The notes under the pieces: model-generated
The model's input: only the letters and a program-made list of their open reading frames with translations
Told to the model about the DNA's origin: nothing
Database searches by the model: none
In this document: one piece after another, positions 52,327 through 62,090 of the stretch
Position numbering within the stretch: the stretch's first letter is position 1
Layout: the number at the start of each line of letters is the position of its first letter
From: Alkalihalobacillus bogoriensis ATCC BAA-922
GTDB lineage: Bacteria; Bacillota; Bacilli; Bacillales; Bacillaceae_F
Length of the DNA stretch: 64,000 nucleotides
Reading direction: 5' to 3'
Assembly: GCF_000621445.1 (NCBI RefSeq)
Contig: NZ_JHYI01000010.1
Span: forward strand, 186,001 to 250,000
Program-made: the position numbers and the translations under genes

Positions 52327-52373
52327 AAACAAAAGAACGTGATGAGATTAATTCCTTCATGTTCTTTTGTTTT
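52326..52373 (+). terminator. Terminator after the hydrolase gene
   Basis: AAAACAAAAGAAC / GTTCTTTTGTTTT, with inner TGA/TCA pairing and a loop, followed by Ts. Confidence 0.88.
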
Positions 52374-52498
52374 TTATTATCTTACCCTGATTTCATTATC
52401 TTATCCGCAAGTATGGGATATATTACATCCTTTTCACTTCATAGTGATATTATTGGATGGACACACTATAAATAAATCTGCAAGAGGAGGATTTATAA

Positions 52499-53371
52499 AT
52501 GTCGATATTAACTAAAGTTAAACCAAAAACTTATTGCCATAGCGAATACGATGTATTAAAGCAAGTGATTTTATGTGAGCCAAAATACATGACGATCCGC
52601 GAGCAAATTAATGATACACAAAAACATTTTTTTAATGAAGGGATTGATCTAGAATTAGCTGCAAAACAGCATAAGGACTTTGTAAAAGCATTAAAAAAAG
52701 AAAAAATTGACGTCGTTTTATTACCTCCCAATGAAAAATTTCCTGAACAAGTATTTACCAGAGATATTGGATTTACATTAGGTCATACGATATTTGTTGC
52801 TGAAATGGCTCATAAAATAAGACAAGGTGAAGAAGAATTTTTGAAAACATGGTTAAAAAATTCTGATATATCGTATTACAACTTAGTTGGAGATATGATC
52901 GAAGGTGGCGACGTCATGATCGACCATCGAACCATCTTTATCGGTTTAAGTAATCGTACAAATCAGAAAGCAATTGATCATATTCAAAACTTACTTGAAG
53001 ACTTTGAAGTCATCACCGTTCCATTTACAGAGAAATATTTGCACTTGGACTGTGTTTTTAATATTATTTCTCGAAAAGAAGCGTTAGTTTATCCAGAAGC
53101 TCTTACGAAAAAGGAATATCAAATTTTAGAAAAACGTTATGACTTAATTGAAGTTTCAAAAGAAGAACAATTCACACTAGGTACAAACATATTATCGATT
53201 GGTAATAAAAAAATTATTAGTCTTCCTGTAAACAAAAACGTAAATGAACAGTTACGTAAAAGAGGGTTTGAAGTTATTGAAGTGGATATTACCGAAATTA
53301 TTAAGTCTGGTGGCTCTTTCCGTTGTTGTACTCTCCCAACGAAGAGAGAGAATGAGGAAGCTACTCAGTAA
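52499..53371 (+). CDS. Amidinotransferase/DDAH-type enzyme
   Basis: This 290-residue member of the guanidino-group-modifying superfamily is related to dimethylarginine dimethylaminohydrolase and B. subtilis YkgA. Substrate and catalytic motifs are FTRDIGF (about 87), EGGDVM (about 138), the histidine in LHLDCVFN (about 180) and the nucleophilic cysteine in GGSFRCC (about 277). It probably hydrolyses a guanidino compound such as an arginine derivative; the exact substrate cannot be read. ATG follows AAGAGGAGG. It has an independent transcription unit with a strong terminator. Confidence 0.88.
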   Translation: MSILTKVKPKTYCHSEYDVLKQVILCEPKYMTIREQINDTQKHFFNEGIDLELAAKQHKDFVKALKKEKIDVVLLPPNEKFPEQVFTRDIGFTLGHTIFVAEMAHKIRQGEEEFLKTWLKNSDISYYNLVGDMIEGGDVMIDHRTIFIGLSNRTNQKAIDHIQNLLEDFEVITVPFTEKYLHLDCVFNIISRKEALVYPEALTKKEYQILEKRYDLIEVSKEEQFTLGTNILSIGNKKIISLPVNKNVNEQLRKRGFEVIEVDITEIIKSGGSFRCCTLPTKRENEEATQ

Positions 53372-53376
53372 TACAC

Positions 53377-53409
53377 AGAATGGTGTCCTGTTTCTTAGGA
53401 CACCATTCT
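53377..53409. terminator. Bidirectional terminator
   Basis: AGAATGGTGTCCT / AGGACACCATTCT is a 13-bp perfect stem between convergent genes. Confidence 0.9.
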
Positions 53410-53425
53410 TTACTTTGTTTTACAT

Positions 53426-53926
53426 TTATCGATGTAAAATATGTGCCAGATGATGATTTCCATGCCATGCATACATTCCAATTGTATAGTCTAAACGATT
53501 CACACTTTCTGATTCAGGGTGAATAAACGTTCGTGAAAAATCAAGATCAGACCGTAAGAGAAACACCCAACGAGTATGAAGGGCTTCGATGAGCGATAAT
53601 GAAATTCCGATCGGTGTCGATGACACATCTGGTAAATTTGCCCACTCTGCTTCTTTGTATGGTTTAATCGTTGGACTTGTTTCAGTAAGGGCTAGTTTAA
53701 AACGAATAAAAGCATTCATGTGACTGTCCGCAATATGATGAACGACTTGCCGAATTGTCCAGCCTCCCTCCCGATAAGGCTGATTTAATTCATCATCACT
53801 TAAGTGTTCGACCGCATTTCTTAATTTTCCTGGCAATTGTGCAATGTCTTCAATCCATTGTTCCCTATCTTTTTTACTAATTTCTCCTTTATACTCAAAC
53901 ATGCCAATGGGGTACCGTTTATCCAT
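53426..53926 (-). CDS. yfiT: YfiT-type DinB-fold metal-dependent protein
   Basis: This 166-residue four-helix DinB/YfiT protein shows the characteristic RYPIGMFEYKGEIS start, PYREGGWTIRQVVHHIADSHMNAF (in part GWTIRQVVHHIADSHMN) with metal-binding histidine, and the C-terminal MYAWHGNHHLAHI supplying two more. It is close to B. subtilis YfiT, a nickel- or zinc-binding protein. Related enzymes are bacillithiol S-transferases, so thiol transfer is plausible but not shown. ATG follows GGAAGAG. It diverges from an oxidoreductase gene. Confidence 0.92.
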   Translation of the reverse strand: MDKRYPIGMFEYKGEISKKDREQWIEDIAQLPGKLRNAVEHLSDDELNQPYREGGWTIRQVVHHIADSHMNAFIRFKLALTETSPTIKPYKEAEWANLPDVSSTPIGISLSLIEALHTRWVFLLRSDLDFSRTFIHPESESVNRLDYTIGMYAWHGNHHLAHILHR

Positions 53927-54050
53927 TTTTATCTCTTCCTTTCTCCTAACAATATATCAATACAAGTTCTTGTTCCGCTTCTTCTCTTCCTTCTTTTTTT
54001 ATAGAATCGTGATAAACTTAAAAGAAAAAATAAAAATGGAGAGTGTTTTG

Positions 54051-55091
54051 ATGAAAAAACCATTAAGAGTCGGAATTATCGGTGCAGGCCTTATTGCAAA
54101 GGAAGCACATATTCCTAATTATCAAAAATGTGAAAACGTCGAGGTTGTTGCTGTCGTTAATCATCATATTGAAAAAGCAAAACTATGCGCAGAACAATTT
54201 AATATCCGTTATACGTTTAGAGATGTTCAAGAGATGTTGGAAAAAGTAGAGCTAGATGCTGTCAGTATTTGCACACCGAATAAGTTCCATGCTGAACAAA
54301 CGATAGCTGCCTTACAAGCAAATTGCCATGTGTTGTGTGAAAAGCCCCCTGCCATGACCATTCAAGAAGCAAAAGCAATGGAGGAAGCAGCTGAAAAAGC
54401 AGGAAAAATATTAGCGTATGGCTTCCATTATCGGTATACCTCTGAAGTAGAAACTTTAAAACGATTTATTGAAAAAGATGAGCTTGGCCACATTTATGCG
54501 GCCAAAGCAACAGCAGTGAGACGAAGAGGTATTCCAGGCTGGGGTGTATTTACAAATAAAGAATTGCAAGGTGGCGGTCCTCTTATTGATATCGGTGTCC
54601 ATATGTTAGATACAGCCCTTTATTTAATGGGTTACCCAGAACCGACAACTGTTTTGGGATCGACATACCAAGAAATCGGAAACCGACAAGGAGTTGGGTT
54701 ACTTGGTGATTGGGATTGGAAAAACTTTTCTGTAGAAGACATGGCTCGTGGTATGGTTACGTTTCATAATGGTGCTTCTTTACTTATTGAATCTGCATTT
54801 GCTGCTAATGTAGAAAATCAAGATGAGATGAACGTTTCATTATATGGCAATAAAGGTGGTGCAGATGTATTTCCATTAAAAATGTATCAAGAAAAATATG
54901 ATACGTTGTTAGATGTTACTCCTCGCTTCCTTCCGGTTACTTCTGCTCATGAAAAATTAATTATTGATTTTGTTCAAGCTTGTCAAACAGGGAAAAAAAC
55001 AACAAGCACAGCGAAACAAGGGGTTATTTTACAACAAATCATTCATGGTCTTTATCAATCTGCCAAATACAATAAGCCGGTTTTATTTTAG
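54051..55091 (+). CDS. Gfo/Idh/MocA family oxidoreductase
   Basis: This 346-residue NAD(P)-dependent dehydrogenase has the Rossmann start VGIIGAGLIAKEAHIP, signature VLCEKPPAMTI (about 100), YGFHYRYTSEVE, and the catalytic-domain segment GGGPLIDIGVHMLDTALYLMG (in part). It is the second family member in the window and differs clearly from the one at 20562. The likely substrate is a sugar or polyol derivative, unresolved. The frame extends upstream into the divergent yfiT gene; the ATG at 54051, after GGAGAG, is preferred. It stands alone before gnd. Confidence 0.9.
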   Translation: MKKPLRVGIIGAGLIAKEAHIPNYQKCENVEVVAVVNHHIEKAKLCAEQFNIRYTFRDVQEMLEKVELDAVSICTPNKFHAEQTIAALQANCHVLCEKPPAMTIQEAKAMEEAAEKAGKILAYGFHYRYTSEVETLKRFIEKDELGHIYAAKATAVRRRGIPGWGVFTNKELQGGGPLIDIGVHMLDTALYLMGYPEPTTVLGSTYQEIGNRQGVGLLGDWDWKNFSVEDMARGMVTFHNGASLLIESAFAANVENQDEMNVSLYGNKGGADVFPLKMYQEKYDTLLDVTPRFLPVTSAHEKLIIDFVQACQTGKKTTSTAKQGVILQQIIHGLYQSAKYNKPVLF

Positions 55092-55309
55092 CCACTCCCC
55101 TATTGAATAAGAATATTCATATAAGGGCAATCTGATCGCGTATGAAACGAGTTTTTTGCGATAGGAAACTAACAAGTTTGGCTTTTGCATTAAACATACA
55201 ACAAACTTAGAAAACAGCGTGTTATTATGAAGATTTTTTTAAAAGAATAAAGTATACTATTACATGGACATGAAAAAGTATTTTTACATATGAAGGAGTG
55301 TAGCAACAC

Positions 55310-56719
55310 ATGGGTAAACAACAAATTGGTGTTTTAGGTGTTGGAGTCATGGGAAAAAGCTTAGCTTTAAATTTTGAAAGCAAAGGATATTCTGTTTCCA
55401 TTTATGATATTTCAAAAGAAACCGTTGATACGATAATCGAACAAAACCCAACAAAGCAATTAACTGGTACATATAGCATTGAAGAATTTGTTAATTCACT
55501 AGAAACGCCACGCAAAATTCTGTTAATGGTACAAGCAGGAAATGTGACGGATGCTGCTATTGAGTCTCTGCTGCCTTATTTATCTGAAAAAGATATTTTA
55601 ATTGATGGTGGAAATACATATTTTGAAGACACCATTCGAAGAAACAAATACTTAGAGGAAAAAGGAATCCACTTTATTGGTGCAGGTGTTTCTGGTGGTG
55701 AAGAAGGTGCATTAAAAGGCCCATCAATTATGCCAGGAGGACAAAAAGAAGCATATACTCTAGTAGAGCCTATGTTAGTAGACATTTCAGCTAAAGTAAA
55801 CGGTGACCCATGTTGTACATACATTGGACCAAATGGTGCCGGTCACTATGTAAAAATGGTCCATAATGGGATCGAGTATGGGGATATGCAACTTATTTGT
55901 GAAGCCTATTCAATGTTAAAGCATGGCTTAAGCATTAGTAATGAAGAACTTCATACGATATTTGCAGATTGGAACAATGGTGAGTTAGATAGTTATTTAA
56001 TTGAAATTACTGCGGATATTTTTACGAAAGTCGACAGTGAAACAGGACAATCTTTAGTCGATGTGATTTTAGATACGGCAGGACAAAAAGGTACTGGGAA
56101 ATGGACAAGCCAAAGCTCACTAGATTTAGGAGTTCCTCTTTCCATTATTACTGAGTCCGTATTTGCTAGGTTTTTATCTGCGATGAAAGATGAGCGTGTC
56201 AAAGCAAGTTCGATTTTATCAGGGCCGACGAACACAACATTTGTGGGCGACAAATCACAATTAATCGAAACGATTCGAAAAGCATTATATTTTAGTAAAA
56301 TTGTTTCTTATGCCCAAGGCTTTGCTCAGCTTCGAGCGGCTTCAACTGATTTTAATTGGGATTTACAATACGGTGAAATTGCTATGATCTTTAGAGGCGG
56401 TTGCATTATTCGAGCAGGGTTCCTGCAAAATATAAAAGAAGCGTATGATAAAAATCCACAATTGGATAATTTACTACTTGATCCTTATTTTAAAAACATT
56501 GCAGACGAATATCAACAATCACTTCGAGATGTTATTCAATTATCTGTTCAAGCTGGTATTCCAGTACCTTGCTTCTCAAGTGCATTATCATATTATGATA
56601 GCTATCGTTCAGAACGTCTTCCTGCCAATCTGCTTCAAGCACAAAGAGACTATTTTGGAGCACACACGTATAAGCGTATCGACAAAGAAGGATCCTTCCA
56701 TACAGATTGGTTATCATAA
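55310..56719 (+). CDS. gnd: 6-phosphogluconate dehydrogenase (decarboxylating)
   Basis: This 469-residue enzyme of the oxidative pentose phosphate pathway converts 6-phosphogluconate to ribulose-5-phosphate and CO2 with NADP(H). Seen are the N-terminal [35 protein letters not shown], and the catalytic-lysine segment [16 protein letters not shown], with the family tail ([12 protein letters not shown]). Length matches the NADP-type enzyme of Bacillus. AAGGAG lies about 11 nt before the ATG. zwf for the first pathway step lies 3 kb away on the other strand, so the pathway is clustered though not co-transcribed. Confidence 0.95.
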   Translation: MGKQQIGVLGVGVMGKSLALNFESKGYSVSIYDISKETVDTIIEQNPTKQLTGTYSIEEFVNSLETPRKILLMVQAGNVTDAAIESLLPYLSEKDILIDGGNTYFEDTIRRNKYLEEKGIHFIGAGVSGGEEGALKGPSIMPGGQKEAYTLVEPMLVDISAKVNGDPCCTYIGPNGAGHYVKMVHNGIEYGDMQLICEAYSMLKHGLSISNEELHTIFADWNNGELDSYLIEITADIFTKVDSETGQSLVDVILDTAGQKGTGKWTSQSSLDLGVPLSIITESVFARFLSAMKDERVKASSILSGPTNTTFVGDKSQLIETIRKALYFSKIVSYAQGFAQLRAASTDFNWDLQYGEIAMIFRGGCIIRAGFLQNIKEAYDKNPQLDNLLLDPYFKNIADEYQQSLRDVIQLSVQAGIPVPCFSSALSYYDSYRSERLPANLLQAQRDYFGAHTYKRIDKEGSFHTDWLS

Positions 56720-56738
56720 GAACATATTAATTTCGCGG

Positions 56739-56920
56739 TCAAAGCAGCCGTTATTTGTGAACATGAAACGGGTTTCCATATTTTAGCGGTCACAGAAACA
56801 CGTATTCACGTAAAAACAACTCTATTCCTAGCTATTTATTATGATTAAGTGCTCCTGTGTCCACCAACGTTCCAAAACGCTAGCAATGTTCACAGATAAC
56901 GGTTTTCATGGCCGCTTTGA
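56739..56920. repeat. Large imperfect inverted repeat after gnd
   Basis: CCGTTATTTGTGAACAT (56748-56764) pairs with ATGTTCACAGATAACGG (56886-56902), 17 positions with one G-U. TCAAAGCAGCC (56739) and GGCCGCTTTGA (56910) extend the symmetry. No gene is seen in the 343-bp gap between gnd and the next terminator. Confidence 0.55.
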
Positions 56921-57010
56921 ATTACAAAAAACAACAAAATCGCTTGCCTCATACTACCCAAAACCCCTAATCTACCCATAGGTCGACTATTTTTAGTTTC
57001 CTAAACAAAT

Positions 57011-57057
57011 AAAAGAGGGAATAAACGACGGTTAATTTACCGTGTTTATTCCCTTTT
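57011..57057. terminator. Bidirectional terminator
   Basis: GGGAATAAAC-G-ACGGT pairs with ACCGT-GTTTATTCCC, with flanking A- and T-runs. Confidence 0.9.
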
Positions 57058-57062
57058 CTTTC

Positions 57063-57683
57063 TTATATTGTTACATCGTCTAATAAAAGAACACGTGCAG
57101 GAGAAGCATCCGTACCGATAAGCTTTAATGGTGCGGCAACCATAAGGTATTCCCCACTTTCAATCTCTTTCAATTGTAGCCCTTCAATTACAATAATATC
57201 AGAACCAAATAATGTTTTATGTGTTGGGTGTCCCTCTTGCGCTCTCTCAACACCTAGAGCATCGATGCCAACTCCGTTAATTTGTTTTTCAGCTAAATAT
57301 GAAGCGCCACATTCAGCTAAAAAGATAAAATCAAAATTAAACTCTTCATCGAATGAATTTTTCGTTTTAAATAAAACAAAATCATCGTTAGAAATATCAA
57401 ACTGCTTTAAGTCTTCAGCCGTAATTTTTTCATCAACATGTGTTAGATCAAAAACTTTGCAAGGACAAACGAGCTTTTCAATTTCAATGGATTCAAATGT
57501 ATCTCCGTCTGTTACCATATGTAACGGTGAATCAATATGTGTACCAGTATGAACATCCAAATCTAAACGAGATTCCGTAACATATCCATTTGTAGCTGTT
57601 TGTAACTTTGGTTGTTTTTCAGGTTTGTTTTTATAAACAGGCATGCCCTCATAAATCGGTGAACTAATATCGAAAACTTTCAT
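57063..57683 (-). CDS. Cyclase/kynurenine formamidase-like metalloenzyme
   Basis: This 206-residue member of the putative cyclase family (PF04199) includes bacterial kynurenine formamidases. The metal-binding signature DVHTGTHIDSPLHM (about 50) and preceding SPIYEGMPVY are present; a second conserved region is GVGIDALGVERAQEGHPTHK (in part). It should hydrolyse an N-formyl or lactone-like substrate, but no tryptophan-catabolism genes accompany it. The start ATG (57683) lies inside the last codons of zwf, a 20-bp overlap, and follows AAAAGGAG, so it is translated from the zwf transcript. Confidence 0.87.
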   Translation of the reverse strand: MKVFDISSPIYEGMPVYKNKPEKQPKLQTATNGYVTESRLDLDVHTGTHIDSPLHMVTDGDTFESIEIEKLVCPCKVFDLTHVDEKITAEDLKQFDISNDDFVLFKTKNSFDEEFNFDFIFLAECGASYLAEKQINGVGIDALGVERAQEGHPTHKTLFGSDIIVIEGLQLKEIESGEYLMVAAPLKLIGTDASPARVLLLDDVTI

Positions 57684-59190
57684 TACTTCGACTCCTTTTC
57701 TCTTCTTCTTTACTTTCACTTGTGATTGGCCACCATTGATGACCGTCTTTTTCTAACAATTCCATCGAAGCGTCCGGACCCATTGAACCAGACTCATAGA
57801 AATGTAAGTCTTTATCACTTTTCTCCCAAGCTTTTGAAATGGAGTCAATAAAACTCCAAGATAATTCAACTTCATCCCAATGAGTAAAGTTTGTCGCATC
57901 CCCTAACATACAATCATAAATGAGCCTTTCATATGCTTCAGGTGTATTAGTTGTATCAACGCAGTTATTGCAATAGTCTAATTGAACTGGGGTTGTTCCA
58001 CCAGCAGGACCAACTTTTTTTCCATTAAGAAATAATGTTAATCCTTCATCCGGTTGGACGTGTATAATTAATAAGTTTGATTGTGTTTGATTTTCACTAT
58101 AATACAAATTCATTGGCATGCCTTTAAATTCAATTACAATTTCCGTCGATTTTAGTAGCATTCTTTTCCCTGTTCGAATATAAAAAGGAACACCTGCCCA
58201 GCGGTGACTATCAATCAATATCTTCCCTGCAACAAACGTCTCTGTTTTTGAATGAGGATTAACATTGTTTTCACTGCGATACCCAGGAACCTCACTTTCA
58301 TTTAAAACTCCTGGTCCATATTGTCCTCTTACAAAATAACGACTAGTATCTTGTTCTGTAATTGGTCGTATGGCTCGTAATACTTTAATTTTTTCACTCC
58401 GAATTTCATCAGGAGTAAGTCGAATAGGTGGATCCATTGCTAATAATGAAACCATTTGTAACATATGATTTTGCACCATATCTCGCAATGCACCCGACGT
58501 GTCATAATAGCCGCCACGTTCTTCTACACCTAAAGTTTCACTTGACGTGATTTGAATATTCGATATGTATTTATTATTCCATAACGGCTCAAATATCGCA
58601 TTTGCAAATCGGATTACTTCGATATTTTGCACCATTTCTTTTCCTAAATAATGGTCAATACGATAAATTTCTTCTTCCGAAAAGGCTTGTCTGATTTCTT
58701 GGTTTAGCGCACGAGCCGATTCTAAGTCATGACCAAAAGGTTTTTCAATGACAAGTCTTGTCCATCCGCCTGAGTCCGTTACACCTTCCGCTTTTAAGTT
58801 CTTGGCAATAGTCCCGAAAAACTCCGGTGCCATCGACATATAAAAAATACGATTGCCTGGAATTTTGTGAATCGTTTCGACTTCATCAAGTAAAGTTTTT
58901 AATTCATGATATGTACTTTTATTTGTAACTTCAAAAGATAAATAATAAAAGTGTTGGCAAAACTGCTCCACTACATCACGGTTTGGCTCATGTTCAAGTG
59001 ACGCTTTTACTGTGTCTCGTAATGTTTCATTTGACCATGGTCTTCTTGCCACACCAACTACTGCAAAATTTTCCGCTAATTGTCCTTTTTTATATAAATT
59101 AAAAATAGACGGGTATAGCTTACGCTTTGCGAGGTCTCCAGTAGCACCGAAAATAACGATCGATGTTTTAGGTTGAATTTTGGTATTCAT
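57664..59190 (-). CDS. zwf: Glucose-6-phosphate 1-dehydrogenase
   Basis: This 508-residue first enzyme of the oxidative pentose phosphate pathway produces NADPH and 6-phosphogluconolactone. Hallmarks are the nucleotide-binding VIFGATGDLAKRKLYPS, VIEKPFGHDLESA, the active-site RIDHYLGKEMVQNI, and RTGKRMLLKSTEI toward the C-terminus. Normal length. ATG follows GAGAGGTT at longer-than-usual spacing. It heads a two-gene operon with a cyclase-family gene that overlaps its end by 20 bp. gnd lies beyond the shared terminator on the opposite strand. Confidence 0.96.
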   Translation of the reverse strand: MNTKIQPKTSIVIFGATGDLAKRKLYPSIFNLYKKGQLAENFAVVGVARRPWSNETLRDTVKASLEHEPNRDVVEQFCQHFYYLSFEVTNKSTYHELKTLLDEVETIHKIPGNRIFYMSMAPEFFGTIAKNLKAEGVTDSGGWTRLVIEKPFGHDLESARALNQEIRQAFSEEEIYRIDHYLGKEMVQNIEVIRFANAIFEPLWNNKYISNIQITSSETLGVEERGGYYDTSGALRDMVQNHMLQMVSLLAMDPPIRLTPDEIRSEKIKVLRAIRPITEQDTSRYFVRGQYGPGVLNESEVPGYRSENNVNPHSKTETFVAGKILIDSHRWAGVPFYIRTGKRMLLKSTEIVIEFKGMPMNLYYSENQTQSNLLIIHVQPDEGLTLFLNGKKVGPAGGTTPVQLDYCNNCVDTTNTPEAYERLIYDCMLGDATNFTHWDEVELSWSFIDSISKAWEKSDKDLHFYESGSMGPDASMELLEKDGHQWWPITSESKEEEKRSRSNESFRY

Positions 59191-59440
59191 TTTAATACAT
59201 AACCTCTCTTTACTATGAACTTAAAGGCTGAAATGTCACTAAACTATACAATCATTGTTCCCTTTCAACACCTTATTTACTCTGTTTGTGTATCATTGGA
59301 CATGCAATAGTAAAGCAGGACAAAAAACGACATCATTTGCTCTGCCTTTCTTATCTTAACAACGTTTTAGCAAATTGCCAATAAAAATGATAGTTTTCCC
59401 CAAAAAACGTCGTTTTGGAGTAAGCTGTTCTCATTTTCTA
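59191..59440. other. Intergenic region between the Rieske-fusion gene and zwf
   Basis: This is non-coding, AT-rich DNA containing the zwf promoter region. I see no repeat, RNA structure or gene that I can support. Confidence 0.5.
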
Positions 59441-59490
59441 TCCAAAAAAAGGAGAGATCCCAACGAATCCCACCTCTTTTTTACTAGTTT
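59441..59490 (-). terminator. Weak hairpin after the Rieske-fusion gene
   Basis: An A-run with GGAG and a CCTC with T-run form an imperfect stem around the gene's 3' end. Confidence 0.45.
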
Positions 59491-61241
59491 TACTCTTCAA
59501 ACAATTTTTCCCCTCGATGCAGACGGATGGCAATCGAAGCAGTGTGAGGGAGCTCTCTTGCTGTTGGGGCATGTGCTGCAATATATCTTGTCATAGCTAA
59601 AATCAACGTCTCTTGCGCTCTAGTCGCTATGCTGCTGTTTTCACCGTTCCAATTTTCATGTTCTCGTAATGCAGCTTCAAACATTTGAAAAGAATGAAAT
59701 TCAGCGTCTTCACGTAATAGTGCATGCCCTAATGTTTCAAACAATGCTTTTTTATCTCCACCATTTTCTAAATATTGCATCACCCATTTCCCTGCTGCAT
59801 CTGTTTGTTGATGTTTGTCAAGTAGTTGAAGTAAAGCCTCCACTTTTTCCGGTTTAGAATTTGGGACTGGTTTTGGTTTTTTTGCAGTAGGTACATTCAA
59901 AAAACGATCTAAATAAATGCTCATCGAACTATGAAAGACAGCGCGTGTAAGTTCAGGTGTTTCTGACCGTTGTAGGGATTCATGCACAGCATGAGCATGT
60001 GTAAACGTATGAAGAACGGTAATCCAATCAGGAAATTCATTTTGCACGTGAAAACGGGCAATCCGTTCCGCTGCTGCTACTGTCACTAGTTTTGCTAAAC
60101 GCGTAGGAGAAAGACCGCTTTGTAAACATTCAACCATGACGTTTATTGATTCAATCGGATCATCACTAAGCAAAATATCGACCACTTCATTTTCATTTCT
60201 TGTCTCCTCTTTGTTTACCTTCTTTGAAAGAATATCAGGTAATTGTTCAAATGCTTTGTCTAAAGGAGTCACTAAATTGATTGGTGATTTCCAACTTTGT
60301 AATTCTTCACTTCTTGTCGCATATCGTAACTCAGGTAATAATGAAGCTAACACTTGTGGTTGTAGCGATTCATCAATATGGTGTAAAATTTCAAATGCTT
60401 TATTGTGAAAATCTAGTGTATGGCCAACATTCATATAATAATGGTCCGTAATCGCTGTCATCATCATGTCTGACAATTGTTCGGTTGAAGCGTTCCCATT
60501 TATTGCTGTTAACAACACACGTTCAGCACCGTCTGGATCACGTACTTCAATACTTTCGCGATACCATTTTGCTAGTTGTTTTACATCTAGTTGTTCATTT
60601 GCTTGGACAGGTAATTCCTTTAAAAGAAACTTTGTCCCAGCACCAGAACACTCTCTTGCAACATGAACAAGACCTTGGTATAAAGCAAGGATTTTCCCGT
60701 TTTTATCTAAAAATGGTAGTATGTTTGTCATCGCTGTCAGAATGGTTAATCCACTGCGCCAGCCAGCCTTTCGATGAGTCGTACCGAATTCGACCCCAAT
60801 TTGGGCTATCGAAGAAAGTGTGGCACCTGCTTCCACTAAACCAACAACGGCTTTGGCAATGACAAGACTTAAATTTTGTTCTAATCCGGCCCGAAGACGC
60901 TCGTGGAGTGTTGCTAATGTTTGTTTTTGCTTTGGCGTCAAGCGAATAAAAACATTATTTCCTTTGACTTCAACCGGATAAGTCGTCGCATCGTCTGCCC
61001 ATGGATCGAGTGTACCGCCACTTTTTAAATCAAATCGAGCATGGTGCCAGTGACACGTAAGGATTCCATCACACATACTTCCTACATGAAGAGGAAAACC
61101 TAGATGCGGACACCGATTATCGACAGCATAAAACTGGTCATCGTGAAACAAAACAGCAATTCCATGCTTGCCTCCTTTCACAATTTTTGCTTTTTGTGTT
61201 TTTATTTCTTCGACTGTTCCAACTAAAACTAAATGATTCAT
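59490..61241 (-). CDS. Rieske [2Fe-2S] domain fused to a large histidine-bearing helical domain
   Basis: The product is 583 residues. Residues ~1-100 form a complete Rieske domain: CPHLG (about 43-47) and CHWHHARF (about 62-69), so both Cys-His pairs are present. The remaining ~480 residues are helical and unrecognised, but contain histidine clusters: TDHYYMNVGHTLDFHNKAFE, LHTFTHAHAVHES and EFHSFQMFE. These could build a metal site served by the Rieske cluster, as in Rieske oxygenases, but the usual catalytic-domain motif is not seen. It is cytoplasmic and monocistronic. The start at 61241 gives 8-nt spacing from GAGGAG; the ATG at 61250 is too close. Function unknown. Confidence 0.8.
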   Translation of the reverse strand: MNHLVLVGTVEEIKTQKAKIVKGGKHGIAVLFHDDQFYAVDNRCPHLGFPLHVGSMCDGILTCHWHHARFDLKSGGTLDPWADDATTYPVEVKGNNVFIRLTPKQKQTLATLHERLRAGLEQNLSLVIAKAVVGLVEAGATLSSIAQIGVEFGTTHRKAGWRSGLTILTAMTNILPFLDKNGKILALYQGLVHVARECSGAGTKFLLKELPVQANEQLDVKQLAKWYRESIEVRDPDGAERVLLTAINGNASTEQLSDMMMTAITDHYYMNVGHTLDFHNKAFEILHHIDESLQPQVLASLLPELRYATRSEELQSWKSPINLVTPLDKAFEQLPDILSKKVNKEETRNENEVVDILLSDDPIESINVMVECLQSGLSPTRLAKLVTVAAAERIARFHVQNEFPDWITVLHTFTHAHAVHESLQRSETPELTRAVFHSSMSIYLDRFLNVPTAKKPKPVPNSKPEKVEALLQLLDKHQQTDAAGKWVMQYLENGGDKKALFETLGHALLREDAEFHSFQMFEAALREHENWNGENSSIATRAQETLILAMTRYIAAHAPTARELPHTASIAIRLHRGEKLFEE

Positions 61242-61434
61242 TATATCCATCTCCTCTTTTTCCTTTGTTATCCATATTAAACCAATTTATATGGAAAGAC
61301 ATAATGGCCTTTTGTTTGAACTCTTCTCATACTTTAGTTGTAGATTACTTATTTTCAGCAATGAAGACATTCGACTTGTGATCCGACACATAGTTAAGTA
61401 CGATAGACAAAAGTAAAGTATGGAGGAATAGATT

Positions 61435-62067
61435 ATGATTGTTGAAATTTGGTCTGATTTTGCATGTCCGTTTTGTTATATTGGTAAAAGAAGGTTCGAA
61501 CAAGCTGTTGCTCTATTAGAAGATAGAGACGAAGTTGAAGTCATACACCGTAGTTTTGAACTTGACCCTAATGCACCGATTGATATTGACCTTGACATTT
61601 ATGACATGTTATCTAATAAATATGGGATGAGCCGTGAAGAGGCAAAGAAAACCAACGCTTCACTTGCACAACAAGCAAATGTAGAAGGATTAGACCTTCA
61701 TTTTGACTCAATGAAATTAACGAATACGTTTAATGCACATCGGCTTGTCCAATTAGCTAAACAACATAATAAAATGAATGAAATGGTGGAACGAATCTTC
61801 AAAGCTTATTTCACTGACTCGTTGCACATCGGCAAACAAGAAACATTACTTGACTTAGCCACGGATGTTGGATTAAATCGACAAGAAGTGAAATCATTAT
61901 TAAACAGTAATCAATTCGAAAATATTGTTCGTGGTGATGAACAAGAAGCGAGTCAATTTGGGATTCGAGGTGTTCCTTATTTTGTTATTAATCGTAAATA
62001 TGCTGTATCTGGAGCGCAAACTGTCGATGTCTTTTTAAATGCGTTAAAAAAGGCAGTAGCTGAATAA
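61435..62067 (+). CDS. DsbA-family thiol-disulfide oxidoreductase (FrnE/YwbO type)
   Basis: This 210-residue cytoplasmic thioredoxin-fold protein has the DsbA-type helical insertion. The active site is CPFCYIG at residues 11-17, followed by KRRFEQA; the cis-proline loop is RGVPYFVIN. There is no signal peptide, so it acts in the cytoplasm, as FrnE-like proteins do, possibly in redox stress. ATG follows TGGAGGAAT. A DUF456 gene follows after 23 bp and is probably co-transcribed. Confidence 0.92.
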   Translation: MIVEIWSDFACPFCYIGKRRFEQAVALLEDRDEVEVIHRSFELDPNAPIDIDLDIYDMLSNKYGMSREEAKKTNASLAQQANVEGLDLHFDSMKLTNTFNAHRLVQLAKQHNKMNEMVERIFKAYFTDSLHIGKQETLLDLATDVGLNRQEVKSLLNSNQFENIVRGDEQEASQFGIRGVPYFVINRKYAVSGAQTVDVFLNALKKAVAE

Positions 62068-62090
62068 GGCTATTCATATGAGGTGATATA

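Noticed and set aside
53844-54050. N-terminal extension of the oxidoreductase at 54051
   Set aside because: The upstream part is antisense to yfiT and T-rich intergenic DNA. The ATG at 54051 with GGAGAG and the Rossmann motif directly after it is the natural start.
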